A stretch of DNA of 64,000 nt from Methanobacteriota archaeon (GCA_016841955.1 JAENYE010000001.1:508025-572024), one strand, 5' to 3'. Shown: positions 11,366-21,888, counted from the first letter of the stretch. Notes: generated by a model not told the origin, from the sequence alone. Numbers and translations: made by a program.

Positions 11366-11968
11366 ATGCCAGTCCGGTGGATCGCGAGCGGCACGATCTA
11401 CGCCAATTCGTTCGTTTACGGAAACATCCTTGTCGACGCGGGCGTTCTTCCGGTGGCGGTGGAACCGTATGCCCCGACGATCGAGACGATCGTCATCACC
11501 CACGCCCACTACGATCATATCGCCCATATCAGGGAGATTGCCCGGATCTGCGATGATGCGGCCGTCTGCATCCACGAGGCGGACGCGCCCGGGCTTGCCG
11601 ACGACACCCGGAGCCTCGCCATGTTCTTCGGCGCCCGGTCGCCCGGGGTCGTCCCCGACGTCTTCCTCCATGACGGCGACCGGATAGGGAGCCTTCGCGT
11701 GATCCACACCCCGGGGCACACGCCGGGCGGGATCTGCCTTCATGACCCGGAGACAAAACTGCTCTTCTCGGGGGACACCGTCTTTTCCGGCGGATCCTTC
11801 GGCCGGTACGACTTCCCGGGCGGGGACCGGACGGCGCTCGCGGCATCCATCGAGCGCCTCAGCACGCTGGAGGTAGAGGGGCTCTACCCCGGGCACGGCG
11901 AGCCCGTCGCCCGCGACGGCGGGAGGCATATCGCGGCCGCCCGGGAGGCGCTCCGGTTCTATGGATAG
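11366..11968 (+). CDS. MBL-fold metallo-hydrolase (glyoxalase II-like)
   Basis: About 200 residues with the metal-binding THAHYDH, then GHTPGG, a DTVFSGGSFGRYD segment and GHGEP, all standard for the metallo-beta-lactamase fold. Glyoxalase II or a related thioester hydrolase is possible, but the substrate is not determined. The Met at 11366 is chosen because homology starts there (PVRWIASGTIYANSFVYGN). Its 3' end overlaps the DUF123 gene by eight bases, so it leads a three-gene unit. Confidence 0.9.
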   Translation: MPVRWIASGTIYANSFVYGNILVDAGVLPVAVEPYAPTIETIVITHAHYDHIAHIREIARICDDAAVCIHEADAPGLADDTRSLAMFFGARSPGVVPDVFLHDGDRIGSLRVIHTPGHTPGGICLHDPETKLLFSGDTVFSGGSFGRYDFPGGDRTALAASIERLSTLEVEGLYPGHGEPVARDGGRHIAAAREALRFYG

Positions 11969-12416
11969 AGGGATCTACGCCCTCGTCCTCGAAAACTCCC
12001 ATTGCGTAGTCCGTATCGGCGCCCTCGGTGTGCGGGAGTTCGCCGCGGGACGGCACGTCTACGTCGGTTCGGCGCAGGGGAGCGGGGGCCTTGCCCGGGC
12101 AAGGCGGCACGTGAGGCTCGCCCTCCACCGTGATCGTCCTCCGCGGTGGCACATCGACTACCTCCTCCTCGACCCGCACTTCACCCCCGCCGCCGTCGTC
12201 ACCGCCGCCACGGACCGGGACTGCGAGTGCGACCTCGCCCGCGCCGTCGGCGGGGCATACGTCCCCGGGTTCGGGTGCAGCGACTGCGCCTGTCCTTCGC
12301 ACCTCTTCTACCGTTCCGGCGACCCGGTCCCCGAGGTCCTCGCTCTCTTCCGGAGTCTGGACCTTGATGCCCGGATCACAAGAATCAAGAACGAGGGGAG
12401 CGAGCATAGGGTATGA
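11961..12416 (+). CDS. DUF123 / GIY-YIG-like protein
   Basis: 151 residues opening with GIYALVLE and continuing with RHVYVGSAQGSGGLARARRH, the pattern of DUF123 proteins, distant GIY-YIG nuclease relatives. A Cys cluster (GFGCSDCACPSHLFY) is also typical of this family. In some archaea DUF123 is fused to an endonuclease III-like domain, so a DNA-related role is possible but unproven. It overlaps both neighbours by a few bases. Confidence 0.85.
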   Translation: MDRGIYALVLENSHCVVRIGALGVREFAAGRHVYVGSAQGSGGLARARRHVRLALHRDRPPRWHIDYLLLDPHFTPAAVVTAATDRDCECDLARAVGGAYVPGFGCSDCACPSHLFYRSGDPVPEVLALFRSLDLDARITRIKNEGSEHRV

Positions 12417-12964
12417 ATGTTCTCGGTATCTCCGGAAGCATGCGGAAGAACGGCAACACCGCACTGCTGGTCACCACCATCCTCGACCGGGTGCGGGAGG
12501 CGGGCATCGAGACCGAGTACCTGACGCTCGCCGGTATGGACATCCGGCCCTGCACAGGCTGCGAAGCCTGCCGGGAGGCGAAGTGGTGCGTAACGGAGGA
12601 TGACGACTGGGGCCGTGTGGCGGAGAAGATGATCGACTGCGAGGTGCTGGTAATCGGCGCCCCGACCTACTACTACGATATCAACGGTCAGACGAAGAAC
12701 CTGATCGACCGGACCTACTCCCTCTTCCACGACAGGAGGCTTTCAGGGAGGAGGGCCGTGGCCGTCGCCGTCTGCGCCGACAGGGGGGGCGAGCGCTCCC
12801 TCGAGACCATAGAGGGGTTCCTAAACGCCCACGAGTTTTCGTACCTCGGCTACGTCTGCGGCAGGGGCTATGCACCGGGGGACGTCCGAAAGGACGAGCA
12901 GGCGATGAAGAAGGCCACGGAGGTTGCGGACACGATCGTCAGGTACCTCCGGCCGGAGGACTGA
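12413..12964 (+). CDS. Iron-sulfur flavoprotein, NADPH-dependent FMN reductase family
   Basis: 183 residues. The flavodoxin-like phosphate loop is GISGSMRKNGNT at the N-terminus, and a compact CX2CX2CX5C motif (CTGCEACREAKWC, about residues 44-56) would bind a 4Fe-4S cluster as in methanogen Isf. APTYYYDINGQTKNLIDRT is the FMN-stacking loop. Isf family members pass electrons between ferredoxin and acceptors such as O2 or H2O2. The start overlaps the DUF123 stop (ATGA). Confidence 0.9.
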   Translation: MNVLGISGSMRKNGNTALLVTTILDRVREAGIETEYLTLAGMDIRPCTGCEACREAKWCVTEDDDWGRVAEKMIDCEVLVIGAPTYYYDINGQTKNLIDRTYSLFHDRRLSGRRAVAVAVCADRGGERSLETIEGFLNAHEFSYLGYVCGRGYAPGDVRKDEQAMKKATEVADTIVRYLRPED

Positions 12965-13148
12965 GAGCCGGATATAGCGGTACCGGAGAGGTTCGCCCGC
13001 TGCTTTCTCGTGCTCATGGGGCTGGGGGCGGGCGGGGGGCTCCTCGGAAGAAGAGGTCCCGTCGTCGTTGCAAAAGACCCTGTTTCCTCCGCACCGCCCG
13101 GATACCGGACTCATCAGCCGGAGAACGGCCCACGAGCCCGGCCGGCGG

Positions 13149-13307
13149 TCAGAGCAGCAGCGATATTATCGCGAGGACGATGAAGATGATGACCAGCCAT
13201 TTCGCGATCGACATCGACACCCCCGCAATGCCCCGTGCCCCGAGTATGGCGAAGATGAGTGCCAGTACAAAGAAGAGGATTGCAAGGCCTACAAGACCAT
13301 TTACCAT
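13149..13307 (-). CDS. Small DUF1328-like membrane protein
   Basis: A 52-residue protein of two hydrophobic helices ([19 protein letters not shown] and [18 protein letters not shown]) separated by RGIAGVS, the hallmark of DUF1328/YtjA proteins. The Met at 13307 follows a GGGGGAG ribosome binding site. A minus-strand TATA box (AAATATAAAT, 13371-13380) lies 64 bases upstream. The function is unknown; bacterial relatives are stress induced. Confidence 0.85.
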   Translation of the reverse strand: MVNGLVGLAILFFVLALIFAILGARGIAGVSMSIAKWLVIIFIVLAIISLLL

Positions 13308-13370
13308 CTTTTTCTCCCCCCAATCGCCGGCATCCGGCCGGCATTGAGGAGGCACCATCTATTTTTGGAT

Positions 13371-13380
13371 ATTTATATTT
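13371..13380 (-). promoter_or_regulatory. TATA box for the DUF1328-like gene
   Basis: Minus strand AAATATAAATATCC is a strong archaeal TATA box in an AT-rich pocket between cofH and the small membrane gene. Expected transcription start is near 13347. Confidence 0.55.
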
Positions 13381-13431
13381 TTCCAGAAATCTGGTGAGGG
13401 CCGGGCGAAACGGTCCGGTCCTTCCCGGAGA

Positions 13432-14526
13432 TCAGCCTGGAAGGAGAGTATAGGTCGTTGTCCGCTGCCGGAGCGTCCGCCCGAGGTCCGCGGCCATCCG
13501 CCGCATCTCGGCCGGGTCAAGGTAATCGGTATCCCGGGCGCCTGCCTCCCGGGAGATACTCTCCTCAAAAAGCGTTCCCCCGAGGTCGTCTGCGCCCGAA
13601 AGAAGCGCCATCCCCGCCATCTTCGTCCCCAGCTTTACCCAGGAGGCCTGGATGTGGTCGAAGTTGTCCAGGAAGAGCCTCGATACCGCAAACATCAGGA
13701 GATCCTCCCTGCCGGTCGCCCCGGGCCGGGCGAGCCCCGCGCGGTAGAGGGGGGTGTTCGGGTGGATGAACGAGAGGGGGACGAACTCGGTGAACCCCCC
13801 GGTCTCGTCCTGGATCTCCCGGAGGACCGCGAGGTGCCGGGCGCGGTCCGCCTCGTTCTCGCAGTGGCCGTACATGATCGTCGCCGTCGAGCGGATGCCG
13901 AGGCTGTGCGCCTCCTTGATGATCCGTACCCATGTGGCGGTGTCGACCTTGTCCGGGCAGATCACCGCGCGGACGCTGTCCACCAGGATCTCGGCCGCAG
14001 TCCCGCAGAGGGTTCCGAGTCCTGCGGCCTGCATCTCGATGAGCACCTCGCGGGTGGAGATGCCGCTTTTTTTTGCGGCATAGGCCACCTCCATCGGGTT
14101 GCTCGCATGGATATGGACCCCGGGAGCCTCGTCCCGTATCCAGGAATAGATATCGACGTAGGATTGTGCGTCGAACTCCGGGTGGAGGCCGCTTACCGTG
14201 CAGATCTCGGTCACGTTCCGGGCCGCGGCCTGCCGTGCCTTCTCCCGCACCGTGGCCTCGCCGTGGAAGAAGAGATCGGCGTCGCCCGGTTTCCGGGAGA
14301 ACCCACAGAATCCGCAGGCGTTCACGCAGAGGTTGGTCACGTTGATGTTCTGGTTCCGGACGTAGGTGACGACATCCCCTACGTTCCGTTCGCGGAGCTC
14401 GTCCGCGGCGGCGGCGATCTCCCAGACACCCCGGTCACGCGTCGAAAGGAGGCGGACAGCCTCCTCCTCCGTGAGCCGGTGGCCGGCGAGCACGTCTTTG
14501 AGCACCTGTCGCAGTGGCGGCGTCAT
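13432..14526 (-). CDS. cofH: FO synthase subunit 2 (CofH), copy 1
   Basis: Radical SAM enzyme that joins tyrosine to the ribityl-pyrimidine, the first half of F420 chromophore (FO) synthesis. 364 residues; the cluster motif is CVNACGFC (CX3CX2C) after VTYVRNQNINVTNL, and HPEFDAQSYVDIYSWIRD and HIHASNP follow as in CofH. No CofG is in the window. The paralog at 15218-16306 is adjacent and parallel. An 84-bp block (14344-14427) is identical in both genes although flanking sequence has diverged, which suggests gene conversion. Confidence 0.92.
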   Translation of the reverse strand: MTPPLRQVLKDVLAGHRLTEEEAVRLLSTRDRGVWEIAAAADELRERNVGDVVTYVRNQNINVTNLCVNACGFCGFSRKPGDADLFFHGEATVREKARQAAARNVTEICTVSGLHPEFDAQSYVDIYSWIRDEAPGVHIHASNPMEVAYAAKKSGISTREVLIEMQAAGLGTLCGTAAEILVDSVRAVICPDKVDTATWVRIIKEAHSLGIRSTATIMYGHCENEADRARHLAVLREIQDETGGFTEFVPLSFIHPNTPLYRAGLARPGATGREDLLMFAVSRLFLDNFDHIQASWVKLGTKMAGMALLSGADDLGGTLFEESISREAGARDTDYLDPAEMRRMAADLGRTLRQRTTTYTLLPG

Positions 14527-14642
14527 GCACCTTATCCCTCCCCGATGCGATAAGTTGATCTGGCACGGCCAGGACAAGAACCTTCGGGCGCGCCCGATGG
14601 TGGTGCATACACTTATCAGTTCCCGGGGTTACTCCGCAGACC

Positions 14643-14954
14643 ATGGCTGAACAGATACTGTGCCACCAGCGGACGCGGCTGAGCTACAAGGACGCATACG
14701 GATACGTCATCCCGGTCGGGAGCACCAGCCTGATGGCCTGGGTGACCGATGAGGGGATGATCGGGACCGCCGGGTTCGATATCGAGGCGCTGGCAAACGT
14801 CGGGGTTCCCGCAGCGATTGTCGGTGCCTCGGAGTCAACCCTCGATAACCTCGACGGCCTGATGGACGCAGAGGTGAGGGCGGCAAACCTCCCGGCGGTG
14901 CAGCGCCGCGTCGAGATCGGTATGCCGGGGAGGGAAGCCTTGAACCGGATGTGA
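14643..14954 (+). CDS. DUF1805 domain protein
   Basis: 103 residues with GYVIPVGSTSLMAWVTDEGMIGTAGFDIEAL, matching DUF1805/YunC-like proteins that are common in methanogens. No catalytic residues can be assigned. It stands alone between the two cofH genes, on the opposite strand, and is followed by a repeat-filled gap. Confidence 0.8.
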   Translation: MAEQILCHQRTRLSYKDAYGYVIPVGSTSLMAWVTDEGMIGTAGFDIEALANVGVPAAIVGASESTLDNLDGLMDAEVRAANLPAVQRRVEIGMPGREALNRM

Positions 14955-15010
14955 CGCGGTCTCAGTAGTTCACCGATTCCGGCGTCCGGCAACGACGGAG
15001 CGTCGCTGCT

Positions 15011-15187
15011 CGAAAACGCTTCGCGTTTTCTCATGCTCCGGCTCGAAGGCCTTCGGCCTTCTCAAGCTCCTGCCTTCGGCCCGCCACCAGTCGCAACTCG
15101 AAAACGCTTCGCGTTTTCTCATGCTCCGGCCTTTCGGCCCGTCGCACCCTACGGGGAAGTCGCTGCTCGAAAACGCTTCGCGTTTTC
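15011..15187. repeat. Cluster of three family-1 hairpin repeats
   Basis: CGAAAACGCTTCGCGTTTTC occurs exactly at 15011-15030, 15099-15118 and 15168-15187, each followed by TC and an ATGCTCCGG or GAGCTCCGG link into a second hairpin (GGCCTTCGGCC, CCTTTCGGCC or CCCTTCGGCC types) and GTCGCA. Both hairpins carry TTCG loops. The cluster fills the gap between DUF1805 and cofH copy 2 and contains no gene. Centre spacings of 88 and 69 bases and self-complementary repeats rule out CRISPR. Confidence 0.9.
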
Positions 15188-15217
15188 TCGAGCTCCGGCC
15201 CTTCGGCCCGTCGCACC

Positions 15218-16306
15218 TCACACCATCTCGTAGGTCGTCGTCCGCTGCCTGAGGATCCGGCCGACATCTCCGGCGATCCGCCGCATCTCGCCCGGGTCCA
15301 GGTAGTCGGCCCCTTCGCCGCCGGCGTCGACCGAGACGTCGTCGCAGAACATCGTCCCGCCGAGGTCGTCGCCGCCCGCCAATAGCCCCAGCTGCGCCAT
15401 CTTCTTCCCGACCTTACCCCAGGAGATCTGGATGTGGTCGAAGTTGTCCAGGAAGAGACGCGCGACCGCAAAGAGCAGGTGGTCCTCACGGCCGGTGGCA
15501 CCCGCAGGCGCAAGCCCCTTCCTGTAGAGGGCGGTATTCTCATGGAGGTATGAGAGCGGCACCAGTTCGGTGAACCCGCCGGTCTCGTCCTGGATCTCCC
15601 GGAGGATGCCGAGGTGCCGGACCCGGTCTTCAGGCCTCTCGCAGGAGCCGTACATGATCGTCGCCGTCGACCGGACGCCCATTCCATGCGCCTCTTTGAT
15701 GATCCGGACCCACGTGGCGGTGTCGCACTTGGCCGGGCAGATCACCCGCCTGACATCGTCGACCAGGATCTCCGCCGCAGTGCCCTGCAGAGTGCCGAGG
15801 CCCGCATCTCGCAGGCGATCGATCGCCTCCTTCGTCGAGAGACCGCTCCGTTTCGCCGCCCAGGCGATCTCGTCCGGGCTCGCCGTGTGAATGTCCACCC
15901 CGGGCGCGACCTCCCGCACGCACGAGATGAGGTCTGCGTAGGAGTCGAGCGTGTAGTCGGGGTGCACCCCCGAGAGCAGGCAGATCTCGGTGACGTTCCG
16001 GGCCACGGCCTGGCGCGCCTTTTCCCGGATAGCGTCCCTCCCGTCGCAGAACGCCTCCGGGTCATCCGCCCGCCGCCCGAACCCGCAGAACCCGCAGAGG
16101 TTCTTGCAGACGTTGGTGACGTGGATGTTCTGGTTCCGGACGTAGGTGACGACATCCCCTACGTTCCGTTCGCGGAGCTCGTCCGCGGCGGCGGCGATCT
16201 CCCAGACGCCGCGGTCGCGCGTCTTAAGGAGGAAGACGGCCTCCTCCTCCGTGAGCCGGTGGCCGGCGAGCGTATCATCGAGCAGGTCATGCAGCGAAAA
16301 CGGCAT
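15218..16306 (-). CDS. cofH: FO synthase subunit 2 (CofH), copy 2
   Basis: 362 residues, parallel paralog of 13432-14526. The cluster motif is CKNLCGFC (CX3CX2C); LSGVHPDYTLDSYADLIS and DIHTASPDEI are CofH signatures. The Met at 16306 aligns with the start of copy 1. It shares with copy 1 an identical 84-bp block (16124-16207) and a 33-bp block a little upstream in the reading direction. Signal peptidase lies just upstream on the same strand, 28 bases away. Whether both copies act in FO synthesis or one has changed substrate cannot be seen. Confidence 0.9.
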   Translation of the reverse strand: MPFSLHDLLDDTLAGHRLTEEEAVFLLKTRDRGVWEIAAAADELRERNVGDVVTYVRNQNIHVTNVCKNLCGFCGFGRRADDPEAFCDGRDAIREKARQAVARNVTEICLLSGVHPDYTLDSYADLISCVREVAPGVDIHTASPDEIAWAAKRSGLSTKEAIDRLRDAGLGTLQGTAAEILVDDVRRVICPAKCDTATWVRIIKEAHGMGVRSTATIMYGSCERPEDRVRHLGILREIQDETGGFTELVPLSYLHENTALYRKGLAPAGATGREDHLLFAVARLFLDNFDHIQISWGKVGKKMAQLGLLAGGDDLGGTMFCDDVSVDAGGEGADYLDPGEMRRIAGDVGRILRQRTTTYEMV

Positions 16307-16334
16307 CGTAAACAACTCTTTTGTAATTCCGGAT

Positions 16335-17003
16335 TTATTCCTCTTTCTCTTTTCGACGCGCAAGAACGAAGTCGTGGATGATGATGACGACGATGACGAC
16401 GGCGGCAAACTCCGCGAGGTGCAGGGGCAGGTAGCCGATGAGCGGCACCGTGACGAGGGCTTTGCCGACGATCCACTCCTCCTTTACCGGCTCGACCACC
16501 CCGACGCCGGAGATCCGGAGGTTCCCCTGGTCGATGTAGGGGTTGTTGTCCCCTTTGGTGATGTAGCCGCCGTGCGGGTCTTCGTAGAACTGCGCGAGCC
16601 CCGACTCCTCCACGGCAGCGGTATCGACGTAGGTCATCGCCCGGTGGATGATCGGGTGGACTGAGTCGGCGCCGTTGGGGCGGTAGACGATCACGTCGCC
16701 GTAGTTCCCGAAGGACGAATACCCTGTCCGCTGCCCCTCGGCCCAGGTCGTCAACCCGCCGAACCGGTCCTCGTCGACGACGAGCACAAGGTCGCCGACG
16801 TTCATGTTCGGGACCATGCTCTCCGACTCGATCGTGACCACCGCCGGCCAGGTGCCGGCGAAGAGGTAGAGAATAAGGGCAATGCCGCCCACGACCGCGA
16901 CGACCCAGAGGAGGTCCCGGGCGAGCGAGACGGCCGGGTGGTCGCTCTCCCGGAACGCCGCGAGGGTCGATGCTGCACGCTGCAGCCAGTTGGTATCCGA
17001 CAT
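16335..17003 (-). CDS. Signal peptidase I, archaeal (S26B) type
   Basis: 222 residues with an N-terminal transmembrane helix (LLWVVAVVGGIALILYLFAG), the serine box ESESMVPNM, then HPIIHR and TKGDNNPYID, and a C-terminal membrane helix. The catalytic set is Ser-His-Asp as in ER/archaeal signal peptidases, not the bacterial Ser-Lys dyad. It removes signal peptides outside the membrane. A minus-strand TATA box at 17031-17040 places transcription start within a few bases of the ATG, so the message is probably leaderless. Confidence 0.92.
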   Translation of the reverse strand: MSDTNWLQRAASTLAAFRESDHPAVSLARDLLWVVAVVGGIALILYLFAGTWPAVVTIESESMVPNMNVGDLVLVVDEDRFGGLTTWAEGQRTGYSSFGNYGDVIVYRPNGADSVHPIIHRAMTYVDTAAVEESGLAQFYEDPHGGYITKGDNNPYIDQGNLRISGVGVVEPVKEEWIVGKALVTVPLIGYLPLHLAEFAAVVIVVIIIHDFVLARRKEKEE

Positions 17004-17166
17004 TTGCTCTAAAGAGAATGCTATCCCTTCATATACATAGGTTGTCCGGGTATCCCGGACCGGGGACGGAACGCGAAAAAGGGCTCTGTAGAATACTTCC
17101 CCCTCTGAGGCCGTGACACTACCATTTTCATCGACAGCAGGGGAACCTCCGGGAGGTCTCGCTGCT

Positions 17167-17246
17167 TCACGCGAAGCCGCGAAGAACGCGAAGGGAACTG
17201 CCAACAACTCCCCAGATTTCGCGCCTTCGCGGCTTCGCGCGAGACC
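17167..17246. repeat. Dispersed GCGAAG-type inverted repeat
   Basis: Left arm CACGCGAAGCCGCGAAG..., spacer of about 25 bases, right arm ...CCTTCGCGGCTTCGCGCGAG. It sits in the 312-base divergent gap between signal peptidase and DP1. Besides the repeat this gap holds the signal peptidase TATA box, and I see nothing else in it. Confidence 0.75.
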
Positions 17247-17315
17247 CCGGAATTGTGTGGAGTGTTTTTACGGAGCGCGAAAAAGATAAACCCATATTGC
17301 CGGGGGGAGAATAAC

Positions 17316-18728
17316 ATGAAGTCCATGCTCGCCAACGCCGAGATCGTACGCCGGTTCCTTGAGCTGAAACATCAGGTCCATCCCGACGTAGTGAGTTACA
17401 TCCGCGAGCAGAACGACACGACGCTCATCGACCGGATAGCGGCGGGGGTCCCCGGCGGCACCCTCGTCATCTCCGCGGAGCATATCCCGGGGCTGAAGAA
17501 GGTCCGGGACGGAACCCGGTTCCTCGTCGACCCGGAACTCGAGGTGATCACGGGGAGCGCCGGGACCACGGGGAGCGTCAGCGGTCACGAGGACGCCGTC
17601 CACTACTTCCGTGACCGCTACAACAGCCTCTCCTCGATGATCCGGAGCCGGATGACCACGATGCCCATCGAGGCGCTGGTCAAGTCCCCCCACCGCTACC
17701 GGGACGAGGAGTGCAGCGTCATCGGGATGGTGGCCGACGTGCGGACGACCGCCAAGGGGCACCGGCTCGTCGAGGTGGAGGACCCCACCGGGGCCATCCG
17801 GGTGCTCTTCAATAAAGGAAGGGACGACTCCTTCGCGGAGGCGGAGCGGATCCTCCCCGACGAGGTGATCGGGGTCAAGGGAAAACTCTCAAACGACGGG
17901 GGGCTCTTCTTTGCCGAGCAGCTCTCCCGCCCGGACGTCCCCATCAACAACGCCCCGTTCAAGAGCGACCGCCCGGGGAAGGCGGTCCTGATCTCCGACG
18001 TCCATGTCGGGAGCGACACCTTCCTCGAAGAGGGGTGGAACCGGTTCGCCGACTGGCTCCAGGACTCCGATGCCGGCTACCTCCTGATCGCGGGCGACCT
18101 CGTCGACGGTATCGGCATCTACCCCGGGCAGGAGAACGAACTGACGATCAAGAACATCTACGAGCAGTATGACGTCTTTGCAGAGATGCTCCGCGACCTG
18201 CCCTCAAGGGTCCGGATCGTTGCCGCCCCGGGAAACCACGATGTCGTCAGGATGGCCGAGCCGCAGCCTGCGATCCCACCGGAGTTCACCTCAAAGTTCC
18301 CGGCAAACTGCACCCTCGTCGAGAACCCCTGCCTGCTGAACCTCCAGGGCGTCCGGGTCCTGATGTACCACGGGCGATCGATCGACGATATGATCGGGCT
18401 CATCCCCGGAGCGAGTTACGAGCGGCCCGCCGAGATCATGGAGGAGATGCTCAAACGCCGGCTGCTGGCCTCTCCGTACGGTATGCGGACCCCGATAGCC
18501 GCGATGAAGACCGACCGGCTCGTCATCGACCCGCTCCCCGAGATCCTCCTCACGGGGCACGTCCACATCTGCGGCATCACCCGCTACCGGGGCGTCCTCG
18601 GGGTGAACACCGGCACCTGGCAGTCCCAGACTGCGTTTCAGAAACAGATGAACATCCACCCTACCCCCGCGCGGGCGTTCGTCGTCGATCTCCAGACACT
18701 CCAGCCCGAAGTGATGGATTTTAGCTGA
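17316..18728 (+). CDS. polB: DNA polymerase D small subunit DP1
   Basis: 470 residues, the exonuclease subunit of the euryarchaeal replicative polymerase. An OB-fold segment (SVIGMVADVRTTAKGHRLVEVEDPTG) precedes a calcineurin-like phosphoesterase domain with all metal motifs: DVHVGSD, GDLVDGIG, GNHD, YHGRS and GHVH. So 3'-5' proofreading should be intact. The ATG at 17316 follows a GGGGGGAG ribosome binding site. The large subunit DP2 is not in this window. Some archaeal annotations use the symbol polB for this subunit; it is unrelated to family B polymerase. Confidence 0.95.
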   Translation: MKSMLANAEIVRRFLELKHQVHPDVVSYIREQNDTTLIDRIAAGVPGGTLVISAEHIPGLKKVRDGTRFLVDPELEVITGSAGTTGSVSGHEDAVHYFRDRYNSLSSMIRSRMTTMPIEALVKSPHRYRDEECSVIGMVADVRTTAKGHRLVEVEDPTGAIRVLFNKGRDDSFAEAERILPDEVIGVKGKLSNDGGLFFAEQLSRPDVPINNAPFKSDRPGKAVLISDVHVGSDTFLEEGWNRFADWLQDSDAGYLLIAGDLVDGIGIYPGQENELTIKNIYEQYDVFAEMLRDLPSRVRIVAAPGNHDVVRMAEPQPAIPPEFTSKFPANCTLVENPCLLNLQGVRVLMYHGRSIDDMIGLIPGASYERPAEIMEEMLKRRLLASPYGMRTPIAAMKTDRLVIDPLPEILLTGHVHICGITRYRGVLGVNTGTWQSQTAFQKQMNIHPTPARAFVVDLQTLQPEVMDFS

Positions 18729-18760
18729 ATTTCCACCAGATTTCCCTGGATCTTTTCCAC

Positions 18761-18770
18761 ATATTTAAAA
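18761..18770 (+). promoter_or_regulatory. TATA box for the pyrophosphatase gene
   Basis: ATATTTAAAA lies 49 bases before the ribosome-binding-site-supported ATG at 18819 and just after the DP1 stop, so the pyrophosphatase has its own promoter. Confidence 0.6.
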
Positions 18771-18818
18771 ATGTTGAATCCCTCTGTATATGGTACTCAA
18801 TCGGAGGAATGCAGAGAG

Positions 18819-20843
<2,025 letters not shown>

Positions 20844-20946
20844 TTTCACCTATTTTTTAGCCCGGTGCCCGCCGGAAGTCCATACCTTCTTCCCGCCTGC
20901 AGACAACCTTATCGTGTAAACTCCGGATCAGGAGGGGGCGGATCGC

Positions 20947-21888
20947 ATGCTTCGCATCTATCGCACGGTTGAAACGGCCCCGGCGCCACGGACAGAGGAG
21001 ACCGGGCGGTTCGAACCCGGGTCCTGGATCTGCTTGATCAATCCGTCGAGAGAGGAGATCGAGGAGGTCTCGGAGAGGCTCTCCGTTCAGGGGGACTACC
21101 TCCGGGCGGCGCTCGACGAGGAGGAGCGCCCGCGGACGGAGACCGAGAACGGCATCACCCTGATCGTCATCGATATCCCGATACCCTACCCCGAGCAGAC
21201 GATCATCTACACGACGATGCCGCTCGGGATCATCGTTGCGCCCGATACCATCGTCACCGTCTGCCTCCGCGACAACCCGATCATCCAGGACTTCGCGAAG
21301 GGTCGGGTGAAATCGTTCTACACCTTTAAAAAGACCCGATTCGTGCTGCAGATCCTCTTTTTGAACGCATCCTACTTCCTTCAGTACCTGCGCCAGATCG
21401 AGCGGGTATCCGACCGGATCGGGGCCGAACTGAACCAGTCAATGCGGAACCGGGAACTGATCCAGTTGATGAACCTGAAAAAGAGCCTGGTCTACTTCTC
21501 GACATCGCTTCGGAGCAACCAGATCGTCCTCGACAAGACCCTGACGTTCCAGCCGCTCCGGATGTACGAGGATGACACCGACCTCCTCGAGGACGTCATC
21601 ATCGAGAACAAGCAGGCGATCGAGATGGCGAACACCTACTCGACGATCCTCACCGAGACGATGGACGCCTTCGCCTCGATCATATCGAACAACTTCAACA
21701 ACATCTTAAAACTCCTCACCTCGATAACCATCATACTCGCGATCCCCACGATGATCGCGAGTTTCCTCGGGATGAACGTCCCGGTTCCCCTCCAGGGCGA
21801 CCCGAACGGGTTCCTTATCATCCTCGTCCTCTCCCTGATCGTCTCCTCGCTCCTCGCGGTGGCCATCAACCGGAAAGGGTGGCTGTAG
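20947..21888 (+). CDS. corA: CorA-type Mg2+/Co2+ transporter
   Basis: 313 residues: a long cytoplasmic N-terminal domain followed by two C-terminal transmembrane helices. The first helix ends in the selectivity motif GMN (FLGMNVP, about residue 276). A charged C-terminus (NRKGWL) follows the second helix, as in the CorA/Mrs2 family. It is monocistronic between hppA and the acs leader. Confidence 0.94.
   Translation: MLRIYRTVETAPAPRTEETGRFEPGSWICLINPSREEIEEVSERLSVQGDYLRAALDEEERPRTETENGITLIVIDIPIPYPEQTIIYTTMPLGIIVAPDTIVTVCLRDNPIIQDFAKGRVKSFYTFKKTRFVLQILFLNASYFLQYLRQIERVSDRIGAELNQSMRNRELIQLMNLKKSLVYFSTSLRSNQIVLDKTLTFQPLRMYEDDTDLLEDVIIENKQAIEMANTYSTILTETMDAFASIISNNFNNILKLLTSITIILAIPTMIASFLGMNVPVPLQGDPNGFLIILVLSLIVSSLLAVAINRKGWL

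Noticed and set aside
10048-11400. TPP riboswitch before thiC
   Set aside because: There is not enough space upstream (at most about 35 bases to the divergent gene), and no conserved THI-box sequence was seen.
15011-15187. Possible CRISPR array (three equal repeats)
   Set aside because: The repeats are self-complementary hairpins with unequal 88 and 69 base spacing and themselves appear singly elsewhere; intervening sequence is repeat-derived, and there are no cas genes.
13432-16306. Tandem genes as a cofG-cofH pair
   Set aside because: Both have CofH-type segments (HP-D-SY, HIH/DIHTxSPxE) and similar lengths; neither has the CofG sequence pattern.
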